Shown here: in pieces, positions 56,864 through 64,000 of the stretch | Numbering within the stretch: position 1 is the first letter of the stretch | How the letters are laid out: every line of letters starts with the position of its first letter | From: Leucobacter coleopterorum | Lineage (GTDB): Bacteria > Actinomycetota > Actinomycetes > Actinomycetales > Microbacteriaceae | Direction: 5' to 3' | NCBI RefSeq assembly: GCF_011382985.1 | Contig: NZ_CP049933.1 | Span: 2,170,001-2,234,000 of the forward strand | DNA length: 64,000 nucleotides | Notes under the pieces: generated by a model | What the model was told of the DNA's origin: nothing | What the model saw: the letters and a program-made list of their open reading frames with translations, nothing else | Database searches by the model: none | Program-made: the position numbers and the translations under genes

Positions 56864-56877
56864 AGTCGTCCCCAGCT

Positions 56878-57267
56878 TTATTTGTGAACAACCATCACAT
56901 CGGTGTGCACGAAGTCATCGCCAACGAAGAGCAAGGGTTCTCCCTGGGCTTTGGCAAGAGCATAGGAATAGGCGTCACCCAAGTTCAGTTTCGCCCGATG
57001 TCCGCTGCCTCGTCCAAATTGTTGATACGCAGCGGCTGCGAACTTCGCTTGTTTAGTGTCAAACGGAATAATTTGCACACTGAAAACCCGCAATAAATCG
57101 TCCACGAGACTCTGCTGCTCTTGGGTACGCGCCAAGACTGCACAGGTTTCCACGTAGCTCGCGGCAGACATACTTGGCGCAGGTTCTGCGACCAACACTT
57201 CCACAAGAGCTTCGAATCCCGGCTCCTGACGAAGCACTGCTACAACCACTGACGTGTCAATAATCAC
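56878..57267 (-). CDS. vapC: VapC-family PIN-domain ribonuclease toxin
   Basis: A 129-residue PIN domain protein. The active-site acids are in MIIDTSVVVAVL (Asp at residue 4), AASYVETCAVLA (Glu), and LNLGDAYSYALAKA (Asp), ending GDDFVHTDV (Asp). Such toxins cleave tRNA or rRNA when the antitoxin is lost. It overlaps the vapB gene by four bases as the second gene of the pair. It lies between the dehydrogenase and the aromatic monooxygenase, outside any recognisable mobile element. Confidence 0.93.
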   Translation of the reverse strand: MIIDTSVVVAVLRQEPGFEALVEVLVAEPAPSMSAASYVETCAVLARTQEQQSLVDDLLRVFSVQIIPFDTKQAKFAAAAYQQFGRGSGHRAKLNLGDAYSYALAKAQGEPLLFVGDDFVHTDVMVVHK

Positions 57268-57527
57268 GCAGGAAGCCCCGTCTTTGGATCATAAAGTTCT
57301 TGCTCCGCACGACGGGAACTCGCAATGGCTTCCGGCGTGAAGATACTCTGAGCCCGCGCAAGCAATGCTCTAATCGCTGGCCCACGCGTGCCCCAGTCAT
57401 CGGTTTCAAGTTCGTGGAGACGGCGTTCCACGGCGTCATCGACGGCAGCGGTCTGACTCATGCCAGTGAGCGCGGCCAAGCGTCTCACCTTCGCGTGCGT
57501 CATTTCATTCTTGATGTTCAAGGACAT
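57264..57527 (-). CDS. vapB: VapB-family antitoxin
   Basis: An 87-residue antitoxin of the PSK/VapB transcription factor family. The N-terminus SLNIKNEMTHAKVRRLAALTGMSQTAAVDDAVERRL is a ribbon-helix-helix type DNA-binding part. The C-terminal half (EAIASSRRAEQELYDPKTGLPA) would wrap the toxin; the ending YDPKTGLP is characteristic. The start overlaps nothing upstream, and its stop overlaps the vapC start (ATGA). Autorepression by the VapBC complex is expected from the family. Confidence 0.93.
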   Translation of the reverse strand: MSLNIKNEMTHAKVRRLAALTGMSQTAAVDDAVERRLHELETDDWGTRGPAIRALLARAQSIFTPEAIASSRRAEQELYDPKTGLPA

Positions 57528-57666
57528 ACCCTGATTCTACCTTTTGGATCCATTGCGGTCTACCCTCGAAATAAGCGCCAGGATCTACCGTCAGCGTGGA
57601 CACGCTTTCGTCCACTCTGGCGTTCCATGACAGTATCGGGTCATGAAACAACAGATCTGTGCATAA

Positions 57667-57690
57667 CCCACAGGCAATGCTGCCTGTGGG
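57667..57690 (-). terminator. Hairpin between the monooxygenase and vapB genes
   Basis: CCCACAGGCA and TGCCTGTGGG form a perfect 10-base stem with a 4-base loop, 25 bases beyond the monooxygenase stop on the minus strand. A short TTAT follows. The rest of 57528-57714 shows nothing else. Confidence 0.7.
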
Positions 57691-57714
57691 CGAAGCGGCC
57701 AACCCCTTTGAGCC

Positions 57715-59621
57715 TTAGCGCTCCAGGAACGTCTGAGCAAAGAAGTCAGACAACTCCTGAGTCGCCGACAGCGGGAAGATGCCCGCGACGTAGTGGTCGG
57801 GGCGAACGACCACAACGGCACCGTCGCGACTCACACCGCGTTGCTCGAAGATGTCGTCATCAGCCTTTGCAGCGTAGATCTTTTCGTAGTCAACGAGCTG
57901 GAACGGGCCCGACAGCGGCAGGAACACCTTCGACACTTTCGAGATATCAACGGAGTGGTGATCCTGCTGGTACACGGCCTTCACATCGAACACTGAATCA
58001 ACGTCGGCACCGAGCGGTGTGAAGCGTTGCAGCGGCGAGTCCTTCGAACCGAGCATCCACTCGGCCCACTGATCCAGCGCCTCGCCACCCACATCTGCGA
58101 AGGCGTAGACACGATAGCGACCGTCTGCGCGGTGGTGGTGCCCAATGTGCACGTCGACCGCGTCAGAAACACGGGTTGTAATAACAGACTTGAAGCGCTT
58201 GCCGATCGGGAAGCCCGTTGCCAACTCCTGGTGAGCACCCGGTCGCGTCAGCATCGACTCCGTGTACTCAGTCATGAACCCGGCTGGGAACTCCGCCGTC
58301 TGCACGTAGAACTCTTCCAGCTGCTTGGGCGAGTCAAACTCCTCGGGCTTGCGCGCCATGAGTCCCGACCACTCGCGGTCGAAATCGATGAGGTTCTGCG
58401 CGGTCACGCGGCGCTCGTCCGAGTAGGTCCGCAGCAGTGACTCCGGACTGCGCCCCTCAAGCACATACCCGAGCTTCCAGCCGAGATTCCAACCGTCCTG
58501 CATTGACACGTTCATGCCCTGACCCGCCTTGGCACTGTGCGTGTGGCAGGCGTCGCCCATCAAAAAGACGCGTGGTTTGCCATCGGGCGACGTTGCGGCA
58601 TCGTCGAAACGGTTGGTGACACGATGGGCCACCTCGTACACACTGTGCCAGGGCACGTTGCGCACATCGAGGGTGTAGGGGTGCAGGATCGCGTTCGCCT
58701 GCTGAATGACCTCTTCGAGCGAGGTCTCACGCACCTTGCCACCGTCGTTCTCATCAACCTCACCAAGATCGACATAGATGCGGCAGAGGTGGTTGCCCTC
58801 GCGCGGGATGTGGAGGATACTGCCCGCCTCAGAGTGAATGATGCACTTCTTGCGAATATCGGGGAAATCTGTGACCGAGAGCACATCCATGACACCCCAC
58901 GCGTGGAAGGACTGGTCTCCCTCGAGCGCACCCCCGATTGAGTGACGCACGGCTGAGCGAGCACCGTCAGCGCCGATCACATACTTCGCCCGCACGGTGA
59001 TCTCTCCGGCGTCGCCGCCCCCCGCGGCACGCTCGGTGTTGATGCCAGCGCCACTGTAACCGGAGACCCGACGCAGTGTCACCTCGACGGGATACTCCCC
59101 TCGCCCGTCACGTTGAGCCCAACAAACTCGTAACCGTAGTCAACCTCGCCGCGCGCGGGTGAGTATCGCGCGTACTGCGCGAAGTAATCGATCACACGTG
59201 CCTGGTTCACAATCAGGTGAGGGAACTCACTAATCCCCGTCGGATCATCGGGTGTAACAGAACTGCGCACGATGTTTTCGGGCTGCGCGGGATCGGGGCT
59301 CCAGAAACAGGTCTCGGTGATCTGGTAAGCCTCTTTGATGATCTCTTCTGCGAAGCCAAATGCCTGGAACGTTTCCACACTGCGCGCCTGGATCCCGTCG
59401 GCCTGCCCCAGCACGAGACGACCGTCGCGGCGCTCAACAACGCGCGTTACAACGCTCGGAAACTGTGCCAACTGGGCCGCGGCCACAATACCTGCCGGAC
59501 CCGAACCGACGATGAGCACGTCAATCTCTGCGGGTAGGTCGCTCGGACGGTCAAGGCCTACGCCAGCGGCCGGTTCGATTCGGGGATCAGTTGACACGTA
59601 TCCGTGGTGGTGGAACTGCAT
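57715..59621 (-). CDS. FAD-dependent aromatic monooxygenase, phenol/3-hydroxybenzoate hydroxylase type (frame broken at 59097-59100)
   Basis: A single-component flavin hydroxylase of 635 residues, the length of 3-hydroxybenzoate 4-monooxygenase and phenol 2-monooxygenase. It has the FAD motif DVLIVGSGPAGIVAAAQLAQ, the GADGARSAVRHSIG motif and the FLMGDACHTHSAKAGQGMNVSMQD motif, then a C-terminal thioredoxin-like dimerisation domain. The frame breaks at CCCC 59097-59100. One base restores NVTGEGEYPVEVTLRRV. The ATG at 59621 follows AAGGAG. It is divergent from an IclR regulator, as in many aromatic catabolic operons. The exact phenolic substrate is unknown; no ring-cleavage gene is in view. 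Confidence 0.87.
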
Positions 59622-59655
59622 TGTTACTCCTTCACGCGGGGAATGTTGTTCACTA

Positions 59656-59676
59656 TCTGAATAGCAAGTCTGAATA
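59656..59676. promoter_or_regulatory. Direct repeat in the monooxygenase - IclR intergenic region
   Basis: TCTGAATA occurs at 59656-59663 and again at 59669-59676, 13 bases apart, between the divergent genes. Repeated half-sites close to the monooxygenase start may be where the IclR regulator binds. The region also contains promoter-like A/T-rich stretches. Confidence 0.35.
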
Positions 59677-59752
59677 TCGCACACTCAGCATAAACGGCGG
59701 CGCGCGATCCCACAACACCCATTCTGCTCCTGGTATCGGGAAGAATAGTGAC

Positions 59753-60472
59753 ATGACCGAATCTCGCGCTGAGGGACAAGCCACCGCTGGCTCCCAGACG
59801 CTGTCCCGCGGACTCCAGGCCCTGGAACTACTCGCCGATGCGGAATCACCCATCTCAATCAGCGAGTTCGCAGAACGACTCGGGGTACATCGCTCAAACG
59901 CCTACAGGATCCTGCGCACCCTCGAGCAGCACCGCTTCGTTATTCGCGACAGCGCAGGTCTCATTCGCCTCGGCCCCAAAGTCACCGCACTCGCCCGTGG
60001 AGTTGCACCCGCGCTGCACACCGCCGCAATGCCCGCCGTCACTGAACTCGCCTATACAGTTGGCATGACGGCATTCCTCACCGTGCTCGATGCCAACGAG
60101 GTTGTCACACTCATGACCGTCGAACCGACCAACGTCGAGGCGACCATCGCACGCGACCCAGGCGTCAGCCACACGGTCGACCGCGGTGCTCCCGGGCGAG
60201 CCATCGAATCTTCACTGAGCGCCATCGAGCGCGAAACTCTGCTTGGCAGCCCTGAGTTCAGTGAAGCCGTGCTCAATACAAAACAGCAGGGCTACGCTGT
60301 AAGCCGCCACGAGGTGGTGAACGGTGTCAGCAGCGTGGCAGTCCCGATCCGCATTCCGGGCGAACCACCCGCGGCAATCGCGATCGTGCACTTCAACCTG
60401 CCGGATCCGCTCGACGAGGTCGTCGCCAAACTCAAAAACGCAGCCGAGCGGATCGCGCAAAACTACCGCTGA
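59753..60472 (+). CDS. IclR family regulator of the aromatic gene group
   Basis: A 239-residue regulator. The N-terminal winged helix TLSRGLQALELLADAESPISISEFAERLGVHRSNAYRILRTL precedes the effector domain (MTAFLTVLDANEVVTLMTVEP, GVSHTVDRGAPGRAIES, SRHEVVNGVSSVAVPI). The ATG at 59753 follows GGGAAGA and lies after the promoter region shared with the monooxygenase; longer in-frame starts extend into the divergent gene. It probably responds to an aromatic or hydroxy acid and controls the monooxygenase and perhaps the ThDP enzyme downstream. Confidence 0.9.
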   Translation: MTESRAEGQATAGSQTLSRGLQALELLADAESPISISEFAERLGVHRSNAYRILRTLEQHRFVIRDSAGLIRLGPKVTALARGVAPALHTAAMPAVTELAYTVGMTAFLTVLDANEVVTLMTVEPTNVEATIARDPGVSHTVDRGAPGRAIESSLSAIERETLLGSPEFSEAVLNTKQQGYAVSRHEVVNGVSSVAVPIRIPGEPPAAIAIVHFNLPDPLDEVVAKLKNAAERIAQNYR

Positions 60473-60644
60473 TATCTTTCACGTCAGTGACACGCTACCC
60501 GTAAGATGTAATCGTCCAGCACGGTCGGCTCTCGCCCGATCTGGCCGGCAAAGGCGCTCGAAAAAGGGGCGCTGCTGCTTGGGTAGTGAAACCCAGCGAG
60601 ACATACACGGATCCAAACCACTCTCATTCAATCAAGGACCTGTG

Positions 60645-62499
60645 ATGTCAGCACCATCAACCAGCACCCTCACCCACGCCGTCGCTCAAGCGCTTGCCCG
60701 GCACACCACGCACAGCTTCGGGCTCATGGGCAACGGCAACGCTCACCTTATCGAGCACTTCGCCGAGGTGGGCATTTCGTACACTGCCGTGCGCCACGAG
60801 GCCGGCACCGTTGCCGCAGCGGACGCCTTCACTCGCGTTTCGGGCCAGCTCGCCATTGCGACAACCACTTACGGCGCCGGATTCACCAACACGCTGACCG
60901 CCCTCGCCGAGGCGGCCCAAGCCCGCACTCCCATGCTGGTGGTGGTCGGTGAGGCACCCAGCGACGGCCCTCGCCCTGGGACGTTGACCAAGAGCTGCTC
61001 GCCGCGGCCATCGGGGTGCGCACCCACATGCTCTCTGTGACCAACATCGATCGCACGGTGGATCGTGCTGTGTCGTACGCGCTGCGCAGGCGGCGCCCGG
61101 TGGTGCTCGGCATCCCCTACGACCTCGTTTCCGCCGAGGTCGTGACCCCCGTCGTTACAACGGGTGCGATCAGCACGGCGGGATCAGGCGATGCCGGCAC
61201 ACAGGGCGGGATCGACCTCAACGACCCGGCCACCATGGCGGCGCTCAGCGCCTCGGTCGCAGATATTCCGAACCCGGTAGCACCTGCTGCCACGGCAACT
61301 CCTCGCACCCCACGCCCGTCTGGTGTGGCGGGCCACCAACTGAAATCCGCAATCACTGCACTCAAGGAGGCCGAGCGCCCGCTGATCCTCGCGGGTCGCG
61401 GTGCCCACATTTCCGGCGCGGCCGCTGAGTTGAATGAACTCGCAGACACCCTCGGTGCAGTCACCGCCACAACGGCCCTCGCGCGCGGCATCTTCTCTGC
61501 CGAGCAGTACGATCTGGGGATCACCGGCGGTTTTGGTCAGGATCGCGCAATGGCCGTGATCACAGAGGCTGACGTTGTGGTTGTTGTCGGTGCCAGCCTC
61601 AACCAGTTCACCATGCGCTTCGGTGAGCTATTTGGGCCGGGAACGACCGTCATTCGCATCGACGACGACCAGGTGAACCCACCGAAATCAAAAACTCCGA
61701 TCACCCATCTTCTGCTGCAGGGTGACGCGAAGGAGCTGCTGGGGTCGCTACTCGACCCGCTCACCGAATCAGACGTGGCGTCCAGCGGCTGGCGCGAGCG
61801 CGTAGCCGGCCTGGAACCCGGAGGCGCCCTGCGCACACGCAGCGACGGACTCGAGCAGCACCCGGACGGCCTCTGCACTGACGGCCGGCTCGATCCACGC
61901 AGTGTCGCCACCCGCATCGGCGAGCTTCTGCCTGCGGATCGCCACGTGACGACCGATGGCGGACACTTCATCGGCTGGGCCAACATGTACTGGCCGGTCA
62001 CATCACCCGAGCGCATGATCATGGTCGGCACCGCCTATCAGACCATCGGGCTCGGGTTTCCAACGGTTGCGGGCGTTGCTGCCGCGGCAGCCGGGACAAC
62101 CGTCGTGTTGAGCACGGGCGACGGTGGCGGGCTTATGGCGCTCGCGGATCTCGAAACCGCGATCCGCACGGCCCCAGCTGCGTGATCGTCGTCTGGAACG
62201 ACGGCGCCTACGGAGCCGAGGTACACCTCTACGGCGCGATGGGGCTCGACGAGACCCCCATGCTGATCCCCGACGTCGATTTTGCGGGCATGGCATCGGC
62301 GCTCGGCGCTCTCGGCATCACCGTGCGATCGCTTGCGGATCTCGACGCGCTCGAAGAGTGGGTGAGCTCAGGATCAAGCGGCACGATCCTGCTCGACTGC
62401 CGTGTCTCTCGCAGTGTTGTGGCCGAGTACCAGCGCGAGATTCAACGCGTCAACGGGGTCGAGGTCACCCTCGTCGAGACTGAATCCCCCGCCGACTAA
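60645..62499 (+). CDS. Thiamine diphosphate-dependent enzyme, acetolactate synthase-like (two frame breaks)
   Basis: A ThDP enzyme of 618 residues after repair. The N-terminal PYR domain has HSFGLMGNGNAHLIEHF, YTAVRHEAGTVAAADAFTRVSG (catalytic Glu) and IATTTYGAGFTNTLTALAEA. The middle domain has GRGAHISGAAAELNEL. The C-terminal PP domain has the GDGGGLMALADLETA Mg/ThDP motif and VIVVWNDGAYGAEVH. Breaks are at CCC 60974-60976 (repair gives PRPWDVDQELLAAAIGVRTHM) and CCCC 62172-62175 (RTAPSCVIVVWND). The ATG at 60645 follows AAGGA. It lies after the IclR gene and may decarboxylate a 2-oxo acid from aromatic degradation; biosynthetic IlvB is less likely without an ilvN gene. Confidence 0.83.
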
Positions 62500-62504
62500 A
62501 TCTC

Positions 62505-62906
62505 CTACTGCGCCGAGCGGGTGTCTTCGGTGATGGCGCCCGCCAATACCTGACCACCGCTCGTGAGAAGCGCGCGACGCCAAGGCAGCACCCCGTCGAT
62601 CTCGATCTGGATCGACATGCTGAGGATCGTTCGGATCACAACGATGAGGCCCAGCACAGCTGCAACCTCAAGGCTCGGGGCCGAGAGTGTGTGGATAATG
62701 TCGGCTGCGACGAAGATTTCAAGACCAAGCAGGATCGAACCTCCGATCGAGGTGCGGAGAGTCTGGTAGGCCGCCTTGCCGCCCTTCCCACGACTCAGCG
62801 CGCGCACAGCAAGCACGGCCGCGATCCCGAACCCGACGACCACAACGACGACCCCGATAATTTCAATCACCGAGACAACGCCCGCAGACAGCTCTTCAGT
62901 CTCCAT
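62505..62906 (-). CDS. DUF1622 membrane protein
   Basis: A 133-residue protein with three hydrophobic segments: VVSVIEIIGVVVVVVGFGIAAVLAV, GGSILLGLEIFVAADIIHTL and VAAVLGLIVVIRTILSMSI. It has the DUF1622 hallmarks LRTSIGGSILLGLE and FVAADIIHTL. The ATG at 62906 (METEELSAG) is preferred; the frame upstream has no family similarity and runs into the TetR gene. Function is unknown. It is convergent with the ThDP gene, five bases between the stops, and lies downstream of the TetR gene at 62941. Confidence 0.9.
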   Translation of the reverse strand: METEELSAGVVSVIEIIGVVVVVVGFGIAAVLAVRALSRGKGGKAAYQTLRTSIGGSILLGLEIFVAADIIHTLSAPSLEVAAVLGLIVVIRTILSMSIQIEIDGVLPWRRALLTSGGQVLAGAITEDTRSAQ

Positions 62907-62940
62907 GGCCCCAGCGTACCGCGAAGCTCGCGGCGATAAA

Positions 62941-63552
62941 TCAGGCGGCCAGGCCTCGCAGCAGGATTCCGAAGGCAGCGTGTGCCTGGTGGGGATCTTG
63001 CTGGCCCGCCGATACTCCCGCTGCAGCCTCGCGCAGTGCACCCACGAGGAGCAGCGCGACCGCAGCCACGTCGATCGCCGGGTCCACTTGGCCACTGCGC
63101 TGTGCAGCAGTCAGCGTCTCCCGGATCATGGCCGCACTTGCTCCCGAGCCGATGCCACGTTCGACCCCCGAGACAATCAACGTTGGGCCGGACACGTTGT
63201 AGAAGTGACCGATATTCGGGTCCGCAGCCAGCCGAAACATCTCACGAGCGTGGGCCGCAAGCTGTGCCTGCCAGTCTTCTGCCGCCGAAACCTCAGCGCG
63301 GGTGCGCTCCGCGAGTTCACTGCCGAGCCGGGCATAGGCAGCACGCAATAGTTCGTCTCTGCCACCGGGAAAGTGAGCGTAGATGGTGCCCCGGGAGATG
63401 CCAGAAACGGCCGATACCCGCTCGATAGTGGTGTCGGCGAGGCCAACATCTCGAATCACAACGAGCGCCGCGTCAACGAGCTCGGTTTGGGTGCGCTGTC
63501 GTCTGCGATCGCGCAGGCTGAGGGGCGCAGCACTCTCAATGCCGATGGTCAT
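62941..63552 (-). CDS. TetR family regulator
   Basis: A 203-residue repressor. The DNA-binding domain is RRRQRTQTELVDAALVVIRDVGLADTTIERVSAVSGISRGTIYAHFPGGRDELLRAAY. The ligand domain is helical and Ala-rich (WQAQLAAHAREMFRLAA, AMIRETLTAAQRSG). The ATG at 63552 follows GAGG; the 16 residues upstream are not conserved in the family. It is divergent from the kinase-like gene at 63672 across an inverted repeat, so it probably regulates that gene. Confidence 0.9.
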   Translation of the reverse strand: MTIGIESAAPLSLRDRRRQRTQTELVDAALVVIRDVGLADTTIERVSAVSGISRGTIYAHFPGGRDELLRAAYARLGSELAERTRAEVSAAEDWQAQLAAHAREMFRLAADPNIGHFYNVSGPTLIVSGVERGIGSGASAAMIRETLTAAQRSGQVDPAIDVAAVALLLVGALREAAAGVSAGQQDPHQAHAAFGILLRGLAA

Positions 63553-63603
63553 GCACCTCAGTCTAAGTGCAACAGCACAAAACTTACACCGCAAGTTCAA
63601 ATA

Positions 63604-63620
63604 CTATACTTTGAGTATAG
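63604..63620. promoter_or_regulatory. Inverted repeat between the TetR and kinase-like genes
   Basis: CTATAC-TTTGA-GTATAG, a 17-base inverted repeat with 6-base arms, lies between the divergent genes and overlaps A/T-rich promoter sequence. It fits a TetR-type operator. Confidence 0.6.
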
Positions 63621-63671
63621 ATTTTGCCCGCGATGCGTGTTAGCGTATGTGCATCGACCGAAAGGAATGGC

Positions 63672-64000
63672 ATGGTCAACGTAGATCTCGCAGCCGCCGA
63701 GGAGCTCGCCCGAGAGGCGCTCACCACGTACGGCATCACCGCTGATACGCCCCTCCAGCTCCTCAAAAACCGTGAGAACTTCGTGTTTTCCCTCAGCAGC
63801 AACGGCAGCCAGTACGTGCTGCGCGTGCACCGCCAGGGATACCACTCAGACGCCGAGCTCGGCTGCGAACTCGACTTCGTGCGTGCGCTGCACCGCGAAG
63901 GCGTTGCGGTTCCCGGGTTCTGTGAGGCACCCGATGGCCGCGGATTCTGCACCGTCGGGCACAACCACCCGGCCGGAGTACACCAGGTCGACCTTCAGTT
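63672..64000 (+). CDS. Aminoglycoside phosphotransferase-family kinase, N-terminal part (cut by window end)
   Basis: An open frame from the ATG at 63672, preceded by AAAGGA, continues past the window end (109 codons visible). It has the APH/choline kinase-like N-lobe: NFVFSLSSNGSQYVLRVHRQGYHSDAELGCELDFVRAL, where the usual ATP-binding Lys of the VLR strand is Arg (LRVHR), as in many APH members. HREGVAVPGF and the start of the hinge region follow. Such enzymes phosphorylate small hydroxyl compounds (homoserine, fructosamine, drugs). The divergent TetR gene suggests induction by its substrate. The exact activity cannot be judged from the fragment. Confidence 0.82.
   Translation, partial: MVNVDLAAAEELAREALTTYGITADTPLQLLKNRENFVFSLSSNGSQYVLRVHRQGYHSDAELGCELDFVRALHREGVAVPGFCEAPDGRGFCTVGHNHPAGVHQVDLQ

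Noticed and set aside
60473-60644. A small gene between the IclR and ThDP genes
   Set aside because: No frame with a start and a ribosome site other than that of the ThDP gene at 60645. It is probably promoter and leader.

Overview
The window reads as chromosome of a high-G+C Gram-positive actinobacterium, most likely family Microbacteriaceae (Leucobacter-like). The clues are GTP-dependent PEP carboxykinase, RamA/RamB-type acetate regulators, the eno - ftsB/divIC - DUF501 order, the pth-mfd pair, GTG starts and ATGA gene overlaps. It is mostly core chromosome with a few accessory patches. There is no rRNA, CRISPR array, prophage or intact insertion sequence.

Layout. 0-1.7 kb: molybdenum cofactor genes moeA-moaC-mogA. 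1.7-5.2 kb: coiled-coil membrane protein, AzgA-type purine permease, FKBP prolyl isomerase, FAH-family hydrolase. 5.3-15.2 kb: large LuxR-type ATPase regulator, aspA, MFS exporter, lemA-htpX, and a D-threonine-aldolase-like enzyme overlapping a sugar-lactone oxidase. 15.2-18.1 kb: ABC-2 exporter with a divergent TetR regulator sharing a perfect palindrome, then a tRNA with UAA anticodon. 18.2-27.5 kb: pckA with a divergent RamB-like regulator, ndh, DUF501, ftsB/divIC-like, eno, VOC protein, hisS. 27.7-29.1 kb: unrecognised membrane protein with a YtrA-type GntR regulator. 29.1-34.6 kb: visibly more G+C-rich peptide-utilisation locus (IclR, class V aminotransferase, peptidase E, DUF1177, OPT transporter). 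34.6-39.6 kb: acetate/propionate uptake and activation (ActP-type symporter, DUF485 protein, PrpE-type synthetase, RamA-like regulator). 39.6-46.8 kb: mazG, tandem GNAT, mfd, pth, L25. 46.9-50.9 kb: an unrecognised 100-residue protein and two overlapping glycosyltransferase genes, one carrying HEAT-like repeats. 51-56.8 kb: second NCS2 permease, MFS, DUF4349 lipoprotein, cyclase-family hydrolase, semialdehyde dehydrogenase. 56.9-62.5 kb: vapBC, FAD aromatic monooxygenase, IclR, ThDP enzyme. 62.5-64 kb: DUF1622 protein, TetR, and a kinase-like gene cut by the window end.

The most important global observation is that 19 genes here are broken by 26 apparent single-base losses. Every one can be repaired by adding one G or C, usually in a G/C run. 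After repair each gene has a length divisible by three and, where the family is known, a family-typical length and continuous motifs. They include the normally essential pth and central pckA, prpE and mogA. The simplest reading is systematic under-calling of G/C homopolymers, not mass pseudogenisation. I annotate these as single genes and give each break point. Repairing frames this way also exposed a 100-residue gene (46966-47266) and the missing C-terminus of a glycosyltransferase (47349-47524).

Functionally the window leans to gluconeogenic and carboxylic-acid growth: acetate/propionate import and activation, PEP carboxykinase, RamA/RamB-like control, aspartase, peptide uptake and an aromatic-ring hydroxylase. 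The best candidate for an under-described system is the peptide locus at 29.1-34.6 kb, with DUF1177 as the unknown component.
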